A stretch of DNA of 64,000 nucleotides from assembly GCA_014360005.1 (NCBI GenBank), contig JACIYI010000012.1, positions 24,932 to 88,931 of the forward strand, read 5' to 3'. The DNA is from Candidatus Aminicenantota bacterium. GTDB taxonomy: Bacteria; Acidobacteriota; Aminicenantia; Aminicenantales; Saccharicenantaceae. The notes beneath the pieces are model-generated. The model worked only from the letters and a program-made list of their open reading frames with translations. It was not told where the DNA came from and ran no database searches. Each line of letters starts with the position of its first letter. The stretch's first letter is position 1. The translations under genes and the position numbers were made by a program. This document shows, in pieces, positions 18,493 to 27,754 of this stretch.

Positions 18493-19457
18493 ATAAAACA
18501 GGCAGCGGATTAAAAAAGATTACCGGACTCGTCGGACCTTTCGTTGGCTTGATTCTGGTTATCTCCATTTTTTCTTTGATGCCGGAAGTCTCGGACCGTT
18601 TCCTGAGTTTAGCCAATATCAAGAGTGTGGCTACCCAGTCGGTCATTGTGGCCCTGTGCGCCCTGGGCATGACCCTGATAATTGTCAGCGGGGGGATTGA
18701 CCTGTCGGCTGCTTCCAACCTGGCCCTGAGCTGCGTCCTGGTAGCCTATGCCATCAACCTGGGTCTGTCGCCGCTGCTGGCCGCCTTCATCGGGGTGGCG
18801 GCCGGGGGAACTGTCGGCTTCCTGAACGGTTTTCTCATCACCCGACTCAGGCTGGTGCCGTTCATAGTGACCCTGGGGATGATGGGAATTGCCCGCGGCC
18901 TGGCCAAGTGGGTGGCCAGAAACCAGAAAATCGACGCCCCGCTCAGCTGGTTGAATGAGCTCATGGTCAGGACCCCGCGGCCCTCCTGGCTGCTGGTTTC
19001 CCCGGGAATCTGGATAATGATCTTATTTTCTCTGCTCATGGCCTTTCTCTTGCGCCAGACGGTCTTCGGCCGGCATACCTTCGCCATCGGTTCCAATGAA
19101 CTCACAGCCCGGCTGTGCGGGGTCAGGACTGACCGGGTTAAAGTCCTGGTCTATACCATCTCGGGGTTGCTGTGCGGGCTGGCTGGAGTGATGGAATTTT
19201 CCCGGCTGACGGTGGGCGACCCGACCGTGGCCATGGGGCTGGAGCTGGACATAATCGCGGCTGTAGTCATTGGCGGGGGGAGCCTGAGCGGCGGTGAGGG
19301 CAGCATCCTGGGAACTCTGGTCGGGGTGTTCATCATGGCCTTCCTGCGGAACGGCTGTACTATGATGGGCTGGCCCAACTATTTCCAGGAGATAATCATC
19401 GGGGCCATCATCATTGCTGCGGTTACCCTTGACCGGTTGCGCCACCGACAGGAATGA
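18489..19457 (+). CDS. Sugar ABC transporter permease (RbsC-type)
   Basis: A 322-residue membrane protein with eight to ten hydrophobic helices. It matches the ribose-type permease family (BPD_transp_2), with ALGMTLIIVSGGIDLS in the first third, GFLNGFLITRLRLVPFIVTLG in the middle and AAVVIGGGSLSGGEGS near the end. It begins with TTG 18489, overlapping the ATPase stop codon by four bases and preceded by GGGAGAG, which indicates translational coupling. Only one permease gene is present, so the channel is probably a homodimer. No sugar kinase, isomerase or repressor accompanies the cassette. Confidence 0.92.
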   Translation: MNKTGSGLKKITGLVGPFVGLILVISIFSLMPEVSDRFLSLANIKSVATQSVIVALCALGMTLIIVSGGIDLSAASNLALSCVLVAYAINLGLSPLLAAFIGVAAGGTVGFLNGFLITRLRLVPFIVTLGMMGIARGLAKWVARNQKIDAPLSWLNELMVRTPRPSWLLVSPGIWIMILFSLLMAFLLRQTVFGRHTFAIGSNELTARLCGVRTDRVKVLVYTISGLLCGLAGVMEFSRLTVGDPTVAMGLELDIIAAVVIGGGSLSGGEGSILGTLVGVFIMAFLRNGCTMMGWPNYFQEIIIGAIIIAAVTLDRLRHRQE

Positions 19458-19536
19458 TTTTACCAAGGATTTTCCTTCCGCTTTGTCTAATATTGGTGAA
19501 CCATGGAAGGAAAATTTTCAGTCAGGAGGAAATAAA

Positions 19537-20061
19537 ATGAGGAGAAAAACTTTATTGGTTCTTTTGCTGGTGATCTTTGCCGGCTCACTGCTGGCAGCTA
19601 GCCTCAATGCCCAGCCCATGTTCGGGCGAAGAATGATGGGGCATGGTAGGGGTGCTGGCTATCAGCTCTTAAAGGATGCTCTGCAGTTAACCCCGGAACA
19701 GGAAAAGAAGCTGGAAGAATTCCGCCAGGCCCGGCTGGAAGAAGCTAAAGCCCATCGGGAAAAGATGACCAAGCTGCGCCAGGAGTTCAGGAAACTAATG
19801 GAGGACCCTAAGGCCGACGAGAAGAAAGTCAACAGCCTGATCGATGAGATGGCCAAAATGAGGGCCGAGAGGATGAAGGCCATGTTCAAAAACAGGAAGG
19901 CATGGGAAAAGATCCTCACCCCCGAACAGCTTAAGAAACTGGAAGAGTACCGGAAAGATTTCCAGCTGCGGCGAGAACTGATGCGCGGTCGTGGTGGCCG
20001 GATGGGGGTCAGGGGTGCGATGCTGATGCGCCACAGAAGGTTAATGGGTTGGAACTGGTAA
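19537..20061 (+). CDS. Spy/CpxP-like periplasmic protein with LTxxQ motifs
   Basis: A 174-residue exported, highly charged helical protein. A signal peptide (about residues 1-24) is followed by two LTPEQ motifs (QLTPEQEKKLEEF and ILTPEQLKKLEEY), the mark of the Spy/CpxP family of periplasmic chaperones and stress sensors. The C-terminus is rich in Met, Arg and Gly (RGRGGRMGVRGAMLMRHRR), which is unusual and could bind metal or anionic surfaces. ATG 19537 is chosen because AGGAGG lies seven bases upstream and the signal peptide starts there. A strong terminator follows. Co-transcription with the sugar permease, 79 bases upstream, is possible but not shown. Confidence 0.82.
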   Translation: MRRKTLLVLLLVIFAGSLLAASLNAQPMFGRRMMGHGRGAGYQLLKDALQLTPEQEKKLEEFRQARLEEAKAHREKMTKLRQEFRKLMEDPKADEKKVNSLIDEMAKMRAERMKAMFKNRKAWEKILTPEQLKKLEEYRKDFQLRRELMRGRGGRMGVRGAMLMRHRRLMGWNW

Positions 20062-20092
20062 ACCGGACCTGTAATCGGTTACCTCGAAGACC

Positions 20093-20126
20093 AAAGGGCT
20101 GCTGGAAACAGCAGCCCTTTTTTTAT
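20093..20126 (+). terminator. Rho-independent terminator after the Spy-like gene
   Basis: AAAGGGCTGCTG (20093-20104), loop GAAA and CAGCAGCCCTTT (20109-20120) form a perfect 12-base stem with a tetraloop, followed by a run of T. Confidence 0.92.
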
Positions 20127-20459
20127 TAAGCCCGCCCTTGGCTGGAGTTTCCTGCCCAGGGCCGGTTTAAATTTTTAGCATCAGTTCCTGAAACAGCGAG
20201 AAACGGTTCTATGAATTGGCGGCTTTCCAGCCAGCCATAAAATTTGATTGCCTCTTATTTTTCTGGGACGGAATTCCCTCCCCCGAAAATTCCATATCTT
20301 CCAAAATCTGTCCGTTTCTTTATCTTAAAGGATTCATGCAGGTTGCCGGGTGTCCTGTTTCCAGGACAGTATGGGCTGGCGACAGACATTATGGGTAGAA
20401 TTCCTGCCTGTAAGACCTGGCACGATAATTGCTCTATATGGGGGTGAAAGGAGAAGAAG
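20127..20459. other. Spacer upstream of the FecR/DUF6600 gene
   Basis: About 330 bases carrying only the ribosome site of the next gene (AGGAGAAGAAG before ATG 20460). Short frames around 20216-20447 have no ribosome site. No clear promoter could be picked out. Confidence 0.5.
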
Positions 20460-22526
20460 ATGAAAAAGGAAATCTTGGTCGGTCTGGTAATGGCAGGGCT
20501 TCTCTTCTTCTCAGTCCCGGCCTCGGCCGAGGAATCCTATTATCCCGGGTCAGTGGCCCGGCTGACCTACGTTCAGGGTGATGTCCGGGTGGACCGGGGA
20601 CAGGAACTGGGAATAGAAGCCGGGGAAGTAAATTTTATCCTGACCGCCGGCGATAGCTTGATGACCGAGGATGGTCTGGTTGAGGTCAGTTTTTCTCAGA
20701 ATAATTATCTGCGTCTTGATAGATATTCCTACCTGGAGATTGTCAGGCTGCCGCAATCGAGTTATGAACAAGCTTCTCTCCATCTGCACCGCGGACGCTT
20801 CTATCTACGGATAAGCCACCTGGCCAGGGAAAAAGGCTTAGGACTCCACACTCCGGACGCCTCCTTTTATGTTCTGGAAGAAGGTCTTTACCATTTCTAT
20901 GTGGATGAAGACGGAAGAACTGAAGCCCAGGTACTGGAAGGCAGCCTGGAAGCGGCTGGCCAGGAAGAAACAGTCGTGCTCTACGGGGGAGATTCCATAG
21001 CGGCCGAAGATGGTTACCTGATGAGTTCCGGGCAGTTCAGCCTGCCCAATGATTATTTTGACCGCTGGAACCAGGAACGGGATGAGCTGCTGGTCAGGGC
21101 CAGTTATGACGGTGGTTCTTACCTGCCGGAGGAAATACGGGAATACGAACCTGAGCTCTCGGCTCACGGGCGCTGGGTGTATGAACGGCCTTACGGCTAT
21201 GTCTGGGTGCCGGTGGTTTCTTATGCCGACTGGCAGCCCTATCTTTATGGCCGCTGGGTCTGGTATCCGCGACTCGGCTGGACCTGGATTTCGGCCGAGC
21301 CTTTCGGCTGGGCTGTTTATCATTATGGCCGCTGGCACTGGCGTCTGGGGCTGGGCTGGTACTGGATTCCCACTGTCTTCTGGGGTCCGGCCTGGGTTCA
21401 CTGGTACTGGGATGCGGACATCGTAGCCTGGTGTCCACTGAGCTACTGGAACCGGCCGGTGGTGATCATCAATAATCATTTCTATGATCGTTATTCTGAC
21501 CCGTATTACCCGGTGCATTCCCGGGCCCTGGTCATGGTCAGGAAAAATCAGATGCAGGCGCCTCACCGGGCCCGCCAGCTGGTCCGGCCGGAACAGCTCC
21601 GGGGTGTAGAGAAAATCCGGCTCGAAGCCCGCTCCCCGCAGATCAAGCCTGCAGTCAGGACCAGGATTCAGTCTACAGGATTAAAAGCCGGGACCAGCCT
21701 CATCAGGGAACACAACGCTTCAGGGCTGAAAAGGGTATCGAACACCAGAATCGCAGCCGACCGGCAGGCTGGAATCAATCAGAGACTAACGGGCAGTGTT
21801 GTGAGGAACCAGGGCCAAAACCAGCAGCAGGAAAATGAAGGCCGGCAGCCTGGTGTCGGGACTATCAGACGTTATGCTCCGGCCGGCGAATCTTCAATCG
21901 GTACAAGGGTAAACCCGGTCAGAAGCCGCTCCGATATGGACCGCCGAAGCCTTCGTCCCGGGCAGGAAAGAACTGATGAATCTCTTCGCCCTGGAGATAG
22001 GCGCTTAACCGGGATTACAGAAAACCGGCCGTCCCGGCTGAACCGGGGAAATTCTACCACCAGACTGCGGACCGACAACGGCCGGTCTAACCCGGGAACC
22101 AGGAAATCACTCAGTTCACCGCGCCAGAGTGACCGACAAAAATCTGGAAATATAGCCGAAAGACCTTCATCTTCCATCCGGAAAATAAATGACCGTCAGA
22201 AAACAGCCAGCCGGGAACGAAGTCTTCAACCTCGCCCGACCGGTTTGACCCCACGGCCTGATAGCCGGCCCGGCAACTCCCGCCCGTCTTTCACCAGTCA
22301 GACGGAATTGAGAAGAAGCAACTCTCGCCAGGAAAGAAAGTCATCTTACAGCCTGTCATCTCCTTCCCGCCCTTATAATTCTTCGTCAGTAAGGAGCGCC
22401 GAAAGCCAGCGACCACGGCCTCAAGCGGTGGCTCCGTCCAGGTCTGAATCCCGCTCCTCCGGCAGCCAATCAGCTGGGGCCAAACGCCCCGCTTCCAGAC
22501 ATTCCACCAGGAAAAAGAACGGCTGA
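20460..22526 (+). CDS. Exported FecR-domain / DUF6600 protein with disordered tail
   Basis: A 688-residue secreted protein in four parts. There is a signal peptide (1-23) and a FecR-like beta domain (about 30-190, VARLTYVQGDVRVDRG ... LRLDRYSYLEI ... VLEGSLEA). A Trp/Tyr-rich DUF6600 segment follows (about 235-340, with repeated GRWVYERPYGYVWVP and GRWVWYPRLGWTWI type units). The last 340 residues are very rich in Arg, Ser, Pro and Asn and look disordered and basic. FecR-DUF6600 proteins are common in Acidobacteriota-like genomes and their role is unknown. The tail could bind polyanions such as polysaccharide or nucleic acid; that is a guess. AGGAGAAGAAG precedes the ATG. Confidence 0.85.
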   Translation: MKKEILVGLVMAGLLFFSVPASAEESYYPGSVARLTYVQGDVRVDRGQELGIEAGEVNFILTAGDSLMTEDGLVEVSFSQNNYLRLDRYSYLEIVRLPQSSYEQASLHLHRGRFYLRISHLAREKGLGLHTPDASFYVLEEGLYHFYVDEDGRTEAQVLEGSLEAAGQEETVVLYGGDSIAAEDGYLMSSGQFSLPNDYFDRWNQERDELLVRASYDGGSYLPEEIREYEPELSAHGRWVYERPYGYVWVPVVSYADWQPYLYGRWVWYPRLGWTWISAEPFGWAVYHYGRWHWRLGLGWYWIPTVFWGPAWVHWYWDADIVAWCPLSYWNRPVVIINNHFYDRYSDPYYPVHSRALVMVRKNQMQAPHRARQLVRPEQLRGVEKIRLEARSPQIKPAVRTRIQSTGLKAGTSLIREHNASGLKRVSNTRIAADRQAGINQRLTGSVVRNQGQNQQQENEGRQPGVGTIRRYAPAGESSIGTRVNPVRSRSDMDRRSLRPGQERTDESLRPGDRRLTGITENRPSRLNRGNSTTRLRTDNGRSNPGTRKSLSSPRQSDRQKSGNIAERPSSSIRKINDRQKTASRERSLQPRPTGLTPRPDSRPGNSRPSFTSQTELRRSNSRQERKSSYSLSSPSRPYNSSSVRSAESQRPRPQAVAPSRSESRSSGSQSAGAKRPASRHSTRKKNG

Positions 22527-22547
22527 GTCCGGGCCCGATTTTTTTTC

Positions 22548-22576
22548 TTTACTTTTATCAAAATCAGTGGTATAAA
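22548..22576 (+). promoter_or_regulatory. Promoter of the exported unknown at 22664
   Basis: TTTACT (22548-22553), a 17-base spacer and TATAAA (22571-22576) make a reasonable sigma70-type promoter. The predicted leader is about 80 bases. Confidence 0.5.
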
Positions 22577-22663
22577 GATTCCTTCCTGCTTCCGCTCAGA
22601 CGGACAGGCAGAAGAATACCAATTGTCTTTTTAGTCTGATATAAAGAAATGGAGGTATAGGAG

Positions 22664-23392
22664 ATGGCTTTCCGGAAAAAAGGACTTTTGTTATCAGTTC
22701 TAACTATCAGCGTGGTACTGCTCGCTTCGATGGTGGCTTTCAGTCAGCAGACCCAACCCCAGCCCCAGCCCCAGGTTAAGGAATTCGAGGGCGTGGTTAA
22801 GGTGGCTGTGGGACATTACCTTTATATTCCCGAGGCCCAGGGACTTGATATTTATGTGGCCGGGGAAGTGACCGGTGGACTAGACAACCTGGTGGGAAAA
22901 GAAGTGAGAGTCAAGGCCAGTGTTATCGAGGATAAACCCAACCTGATCCTGGCCGAATCGATAGAAATTAAAGAAGGAACAATGTATAACCTGGTTTATA
23001 CCCGTTCCAGCGAACCAGATTTCGAAGGTTACCTGAATCCTCGTGACCGCGAAGCCTACGTGGCGCTGAACATCACCAATATCAACAAGCCCGAAGAATG
23101 GGAAGGAAAGACCAAGGTTAAAGTCTACGGCAAGCTCCAGACCTCAAAGGTTAAAACAAGAAAGCAGGAACAAGAGGTTACCCACATTGTCCTGACCGAT
23201 AAGAAAGGCAAAGAAATAGCCAAAATCATCGTCAACAATATTTCGGAATATGCCAATTTCTACCTGAAAAAACTGAGGCTGTTTGACAGATTCTGGTTCT
23301 ACCTGGATGTGACCGGCCAGGTGGACAGGAGGGTCAGACTTAAAACCCGGGAACTTTTCTCCGGCGACGTTATTTTCCTTGGGCTCTATTAA
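22664..23392 (+). CDS. Exported protein of unknown function
   Basis: A 242-residue exported protein. A signal peptide (about 1-28, ending SMVAFSQQ) is followed by a short Pro-Gln linker (QTQPQPQPQP) and a mostly beta-rich mature part. The segment GLDNLVGKEVRVKASVIEDKPNLILAESIEI has the look of an OB-fold, as in small nucleic-acid- or metal-binding periplasmic proteins, but this is by eye only. A second lysine-rich part (about 130-190) repeats a similar pattern (GKTKVKVYGKLQ). GGAGG-type sites lie before the ATG and a terminator follows the stop, so it is a one-gene unit. Confidence 0.75.
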   Translation: MAFRKKGLLLSVLTISVVLLASMVAFSQQTQPQPQPQVKEFEGVVKVAVGHYLYIPEAQGLDIYVAGEVTGGLDNLVGKEVRVKASVIEDKPNLILAESIEIKEGTMYNLVYTRSSEPDFEGYLNPRDREAYVALNITNINKPEEWEGKTKVKVYGKLQTSKVKTRKQEQEVTHIVLTDKKGKEIAKIIVNNISEYANFYLKKLRLFDRFWFYLDVTGQVDRRVRLKTRELFSGDVIFLGLY

Positions 23393-23422
23393 TCAATTCG
23401 CCAGATTTATTTGATTGCCAAT

Positions 23423-23449
23423 AAGGGGAGTTTTTAACTCCCCTTTTTG
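23423..23449 (+). terminator. Rho-independent terminator between convergent genes
   Basis: AAGGGGAGTT (23423-23432), loop TTT and AACTCCCCTT (23436-23445) form a perfect ten-base stem running into T residues. It ends the 22664-23392 transcript. On the other strand the tail after the stem is only CTTATT, so termination of the pgi transcript there would be weaker. Confidence 0.88.
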
Positions 23450-23480
23450 TTTTTAAATCTCTTTTCCCGGTCCTGACTGC

Positions 23481-25142
23481 TCAGATATTCCGGATTATTT
23501 CGCCCAGCCTGAAGATGATTTCCACCGGTTTTCCTGTCAGGTGGAGGACCAGGCTTTCCCGGCCCTTTTCCCGCAAGGCAGCAAAGTCAGCTCTGGCCTG
23601 GGCCAGGAACAACTGTCTGAAGGAAGGAGCCGGGGACGGCGAACCAGGGATGGAGGGAATGGGCAAATCAAACGGGTCGTTGTCCACCAGACCGATGAAT
23701 TTCCCCCGACCGGCATCTCCCTTGTAGAGCTGTCCGGTGGAGTGAAGATAGGCCGGACCGTAGTTCCAGGTACAGGGCAGATGATATTTTTCTGAAAGCT
23801 GGCGAACCAGGTTGTCCAGGGCCACGTCCAGGTTGTCTTCGGGCGGCAGGAAGCAGAGAAGGGCCAGGTAATCCGGTCGGCGGCGGCCGGTGGCCAAAAA
23901 AGATTTTATTTGCCGGGCCAGTTCCTTTTCTTCTATTTTTGACCGGGTAGTTTCTGACTCCGGCAGGGCCTGGGTTTTCAGGAATTCCCTGGTTTTTTTC
24001 TTGGTCAGCTCGACATCGGGCTGGTCGAACGGATTTAGGCCAAGGAAAAAGCCGGCGGTGGCTGTGGCCAGTTCCCAGAGGTAAAAATGAGCGGCCAGGT
24101 CTTCGGGCTTAAAAGAAATAAGGAGGAGAGGCAATTTTAATTTTTTCAGGCTGTCCAGCCTCTTCTCCCAGAAAATATCAGGGGTCGACTCCAGCTGGTA
24201 GAAAATAAAAAGTCTATCCTGGCTGTAATGCTCCGCCGAAAGAGGCAGGCTTTCTATGGCCGGAAGAATTCCCCGGCCCTCCTTCCCGGTGCTTTCGGCC
24301 AACAGCTGTTCCAGCCAGCGTCCAAGAGTCCGCAGGTAGTCCGGAAGAAGCAGGGTGAGCTTGTCCCGTCCGGCTCTGGTCAGGGCTCCCAGAATAGCTC
24401 CGAGCTGCAGTCCCGGGTGAAGAGATTCACCCAGGGCCAGAAGTTGATAACTATTGACGGCTGGCTGCAGGAATTCTTTTAGCTCCAGTCCCATCAGGGC
24501 CGCCGGGAAAAGACCGAATGGGGAAATAGCCGAGAATCGCCCGCCGACATCGGGAAAGCCGCTCACAGTCAGGCTAAAGCCGAGCTCGGCTGCCAGCCTG
24601 GCCAGGGGAGTTCCGGGGTCGGTGATGGCCAGGAAATTTTTCCCGGCTTCCGGGCCCAATCTGGTCTGCTGCTGGTAGAAATAATTCAAGAAGCTCAGAG
24701 TTTCCGCTGTTGTGCCGCTCTTGGAAGAAACCAGGAAAAGCGGCCTGGTGCCTTCTTGCTCTGTTTGTCGGGCTACCCGGCTGACAGCGGCCGGGCTGGT
24801 AGAATCCAGCATCAGCAGCCGGGGATAGTTAGGAGCTGACCCGATGACCCGGCTGATGGCTTCCGGAGCCAGGCTGGAACCGCCCATGCCCAGAAGCACC
24901 AGCAGGTTTATCCCGGCTGACCTTATTTTCTCGGCCTGCTGGCGGTAATCTTGAAGCAAGGGTTCCATTCTGAGGGGGCTGTCCAGCCAGCCCAGGCGGT
25001 TGGATATTTCCTCGTCCTTTTCTTTCCAGAGGGTGTAATCCTTTTTTAAGAGTCGTTCGGAGAAATTCTCTTGGCGCAATTTATCCAGGGCGGCCTGAAT
25101 TTCTGGTTGCCAGGGTTCCAGGTGATATATTTCTAACTTCAT
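23481..25142 (-). CDS. pgi: Glucose-6-phosphate isomerase, Tal-Pgi type
   Basis: A 553-residue enzyme of glycolysis interconverting glucose 6-phosphate and fructose 6-phosphate. Two SIS-type phosphosugar-binding halves are visible: GMGGSSLAPE (85-94), VSSKSGTTAET (138-148) and GGRFSAISPFG (200-210). A C-terminal block, YGPAYLHSTGQLYKGD with a likely catalytic Lys, follows. That C-terminal pattern matches the isomerase half of bifunctional transaldolase-isomerase proteins more than classic E. coli Pgi, yet no transaldolase domain is attached. The ATG is only seven bases after a TATAAT on the minus strand and has no ribosome site, hinting at a leaderless mRNA. Confidence 0.88.
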   Translation of the reverse strand: MKLEIYHLEPWQPEIQAALDKLRQENFSERLLKKDYTLWKEKDEEISNRLGWLDSPLRMEPLLQDYRQQAEKIRSAGINLLVLLGMGGSSLAPEAISRVIGSAPNYPRLLMLDSTSPAAVSRVARQTEQEGTRPLFLVSSKSGTTAETLSFLNYFYQQQTRLGPEAGKNFLAITDPGTPLARLAAELGFSLTVSGFPDVGGRFSAISPFGLFPAALMGLELKEFLQPAVNSYQLLALGESLHPGLQLGAILGALTRAGRDKLTLLLPDYLRTLGRWLEQLLAESTGKEGRGILPAIESLPLSAEHYSQDRLFIFYQLESTPDIFWEKRLDSLKKLKLPLLLISFKPEDLAAHFYLWELATATAGFFLGLNPFDQPDVELTKKKTREFLKTQALPESETTRSKIEEKELARQIKSFLATGRRRPDYLALLCFLPPEDNLDVALDNLVRQLSEKYHLPCTWNYGPAYLHSTGQLYKGDAGRGKFIGLVDNDPFDLPIPSIPGSPSPAPSFRQLFLAQARADFAALREKGRESLVLHLTGKPVEIIFRLGEIIRNI

Positions 25143-25250
25143 AAAACAAATTATACTATATAAGCTGTCGTCCGGTGACAGGAAAATAACTTGAATTTTT
25201 GCGCCTAAAATTGTAAAGAATCAGGTAGAGCTGTAACCAAGGAGAGATGA

Positions 25251-25667
25251 ATGTCAGGTCAAAAATTGTTAGTTTTGCTTTCGGTTCTCCTGTTATCCTC
25301 ATCCGGACTGATCCTGGCCCAGGAAAAACCGGCGGTCAAGCAGGAAAGTCTGGTCGGAACCTGGGAGCTGACAGTTGAGGCCGGTGAGATGGTCTTCACT
25401 CTGAATCTGGTGCTGGGTCTGGAAAATGGACTGCTGGCAGGCAAGATGTCGGAATCATACGGAACTTTTGCTGATGTCCCGGTTGAAGACCTCAAGCTGG
25501 AAAACAGCAACCTGAGTTTCAACCTGACTGTTCCCTCACCCCCTGACGGACTGACCAGGACCTGGACCTTTGAATTCCAGGTGAGCGGGGAAGTTCTGGA
25601 AGGCATAGTTTACAACAACGACATCCAGGTTTCTGTTCCGGTCCGGGGCAAGAAGCTTAACGGCTGA
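25251..25667 (+). CDS. Small exported beta-rich protein
   Basis: A 138-residue protein with a signal peptide (about 1-24, LLVLLSVLLLSSSGLILAQ). The mature part is a compact beta-rich domain starting LVGTWELTVEAGEMVFTLNLVL, where the GTWE pattern recalls lipocalin-like or related small barrels. I cannot assign a function. The start has AGGAGAGATGA before the ATG. It is a single gene with its own weak terminator, divergent from pgi (108 bases apart). Confidence 0.7.
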   Translation: MSGQKLLVLLSVLLLSSSGLILAQEKPAVKQESLVGTWELTVEAGEMVFTLNLVLGLENGLLAGKMSESYGTFADVPVEDLKLENSNLSFNLTVPSPPDGLTRTWTFEFQVSGEVLEGIVYNNDIQVSVPVRGKKLNG

Positions 25668-25683
25668 GTGTCGGGTCCGGGCG

Positions 25684-25711
25684 CAGAAATCATATTTCTG
25701 GTCCTTTTTTT
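25684..25711 (+). terminator. Likely terminator after the small exported protein
   Basis: CAGAAAT (25684-25690) pairs with ATTTCTG (25694-25700) around a three-base loop; GTCC and a run of seven T follow. The stem is AT-rich and so of moderate strength. Confidence 0.5.
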
Positions 25712-25942
25712 ACCTTTTACTTTTTGCGGCAGACAACGGCGGTCGGCCCGGGCCTGGCTCAAACGTCGATTCAGCAGGACAGTCAGCTATCGAGTAGTGT
25801 TATTACCAAAAGATTTTAGTCCTCCCCGATAGTCCGGGCCTTTGGCTAATCCATCCTGTCCAGTCTGCTTGTCTTGCCATCGGGCCTGGTTAGCAGAAAG
25901 CTGCCGGATAAAATTTCTATCTATTTTTTTGAGCAGATTCTG

Positions 25943-27670
25943 CTACTTGACCGGCCGGTTACCAGCCTCCAGTTTTTCCAGCCCGCTTAAATCAGGGTGC
26001 TTCAGGTGCCAGCCGGTGGCCAGCTGGTAGGCCCTGGCCAGGCGCAGAGCTTTCCCCTCAGCAAACAGGTCGCCTGTAAAGGATATGCTCAGCGGATGGC
26101 CACTGTCATCAAAGCCGCAGGGAACCACCACCGTCGGATGCCCGGTCAGGTTAGTCAGCAGCAGGTTGGGCCCGGCCGAGGGCGCGACGTAGACATCGAT
26201 GTCTTTCAGCATCCGGGCCATTTCTTCTACCAGCAGGGTCCGGAGGCGGTTGGCCTGGATGTATTCCACCGCCGGGATAAACCGGGCCTGGCGGAATACA
26301 TTGGGCCAGGCGTTCCGTCCCTGTCTGACCATTAGCTCATCCAGGTTATTCCTGGTGAGCTCGTCAAAAGCGGCGGCGGCTTCCACGTTGAGGATGAAAC
26401 TTATCAGGTCGTAATTTATCGCTGGCAATTTGATTTCTACCGGTTCCAGGCCCAGGGCTTTGAGGGTTTCGAGCACGGCCAGGTATTTATCCTTATTATT
26501 TCGGACCCGGTCAAAAGCTTCTTTCAGGTAGCCGATTCTTATTTTTTTTAAATCTTCCCGGCTGTTGTAGGCAAAGGGCAGGTCAAAGACCGTTCGGTCC
26601 TTGCCGTCTGGGCCGACCAGGTATTTAAGAATCAGAGCCAGGTCTTCCACGCTCCGGGCAATGGGTCCAATCTTGTCCATGCTCCAGCTCAGGGCCATCG
26701 CCCCATAACGGCTGACCCGGCCGAAAGTCGGGCGCAGGCCGGAAGTTCCACAGCGGGTGGAAGGAGAGACGATGGAACCCCAGGTTTCTGTCCCGATGGC
26801 AAAGGCCACCAGCCCGGCGGCGGTGGCTGAGGCTGAACCGGCCGAGGAGCCGCTCGAGCCCTGTTCCGGGTCCCAGGGATTCCTGGTCTGGCCGCCGAAC
26901 CAGATGTCTCCCCAGGCCAGCTCGCCCATACTCAGCTTGGCCACCAGAACAGCCCCGGCTTCGGTCAGTTTTTCAAAGATGGTGGCATTGATATCCAGTT
27001 GCTGCTCCCGGTAAATAGGTGAGCCCCAGGTGGTCGGGTAACCCCTGGTAGCGAACAGGTCCTTCAGGCCGTAGGGAATACCATGAAGAGGTCCGCGGTA
27101 AATCCCGGCGGCCAGTTCCCGGTCAGCCTGGCTGGCCTGCTGTAAAGCCAGTTCTTCAGTCAGGGTGACCAGGCAGCGCAGCTTCGGGCCGTATTTTTTT
27201 AACCTCTCCAGGTAGAGCCTGGTCAGGAATTCAGAGCCTATCCGCCTGTTCTTGATAAGCCAGGCCAGGTCGGTCACCGGGTAGAAGGCCAGGTCTTCCA
27301 GGTTTTCCGGCAGCTTGACCTCCTCTGGTTCATCGTAAATGAAAGTGGTGTTTTCTCTGAGCGACGCCAGGTCAAAGCCAGCTGGCAGTGGGTTAAAGAT
27401 AAGAGCCGGAGCGACCCCGTTTTCCAGGGCGATTTCCCTCATTCCCCTGAATTTTTCCAGGTTGGACCTGAGGTCTTTCAGCATCATCTTTTGTTCTTTG
27501 AGGCTGAATTCCAGGCCGTAGAGTTTGGAGGCAGCCGTAATATCCTGGACGGTCAGATTTCGGCCCTTAAAATGATAAAGGGCCAGGGCCCCGCCAATAA
27601 CCAGCAGAAGACACAATATGAGCCCCAGAGCCATCAGGTTAATCTGTCCGGAAGGCCGTTGAATCTTCAT
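25943..27670 (-). CDS. Membrane-anchored amidase (amidase-signature family)
   Basis: A 575-residue amidase-signature enzyme. An N-terminal hydrophobic helix (about 12-32) acts as a membrane anchor or uncleaved signal, placing the enzyme outside the inner membrane. The Ser-Ser-Lys triad is visible: Lys203 in GIPYGLKDLF, cis-Ser near 275 in GSSGSSAGSASA, and nucleophile Ser299 in GTETWGSIVSPS. GTETxGS is the form seen in peptide and fatty amidases rather than GatA, and no gatB or gatC is adjacent. It would cleave an amide, perhaps a C-terminal peptide amide. The ribosome site GGAGAGGGAC precedes the ATG. Confidence 0.88.
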   Translation of the reverse strand: MKIQRPSGQINLMALGLILCLLLVIGGALALYHFKGRNLTVQDITAASKLYGLEFSLKEQKMMLKDLRSNLEKFRGMREIALENGVAPALIFNPLPAGFDLASLRENTTFIYDEPEEVKLPENLEDLAFYPVTDLAWLIKNRRIGSEFLTRLYLERLKKYGPKLRCLVTLTEELALQQASQADRELAAGIYRGPLHGIPYGLKDLFATRGYPTTWGSPIYREQQLDINATIFEKLTEAGAVLVAKLSMGELAWGDIWFGGQTRNPWDPEQGSSGSSAGSASATAAGLVAFAIGTETWGSIVSPSTRCGTSGLRPTFGRVSRYGAMALSWSMDKIGPIARSVEDLALILKYLVGPDGKDRTVFDLPFAYNSREDLKKIRIGYLKEAFDRVRNNKDKYLAVLETLKALGLEPVEIKLPAINYDLISFILNVEAAAAFDELTRNNLDELMVRQGRNAWPNVFRQARFIPAVEYIQANRLRTLLVEEMARMLKDIDVYVAPSAGPNLLLTNLTGHPTVVVPCGFDDSGHPLSISFTGDLFAEGKALRLARAYQLATGWHLKHPDLSGLEKLEAGNRPVK

Positions 27671-27754
27671 GTCCCTCTCCTTCTTTCTTTTCTTTATGAA
27701 TTATTAAACCCTAAACCTCCGCGACCGGTCAACATAAATCAGCCCAGGGCTGGC

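Noticed and set aside
25930..25960. AGCAG/CTGCT hairpin at the end of the amidase gene considered as its terminator
   Set aside because: On the minus strand the hairpin is followed by a run of A, not T, so it has the wrong orientation.
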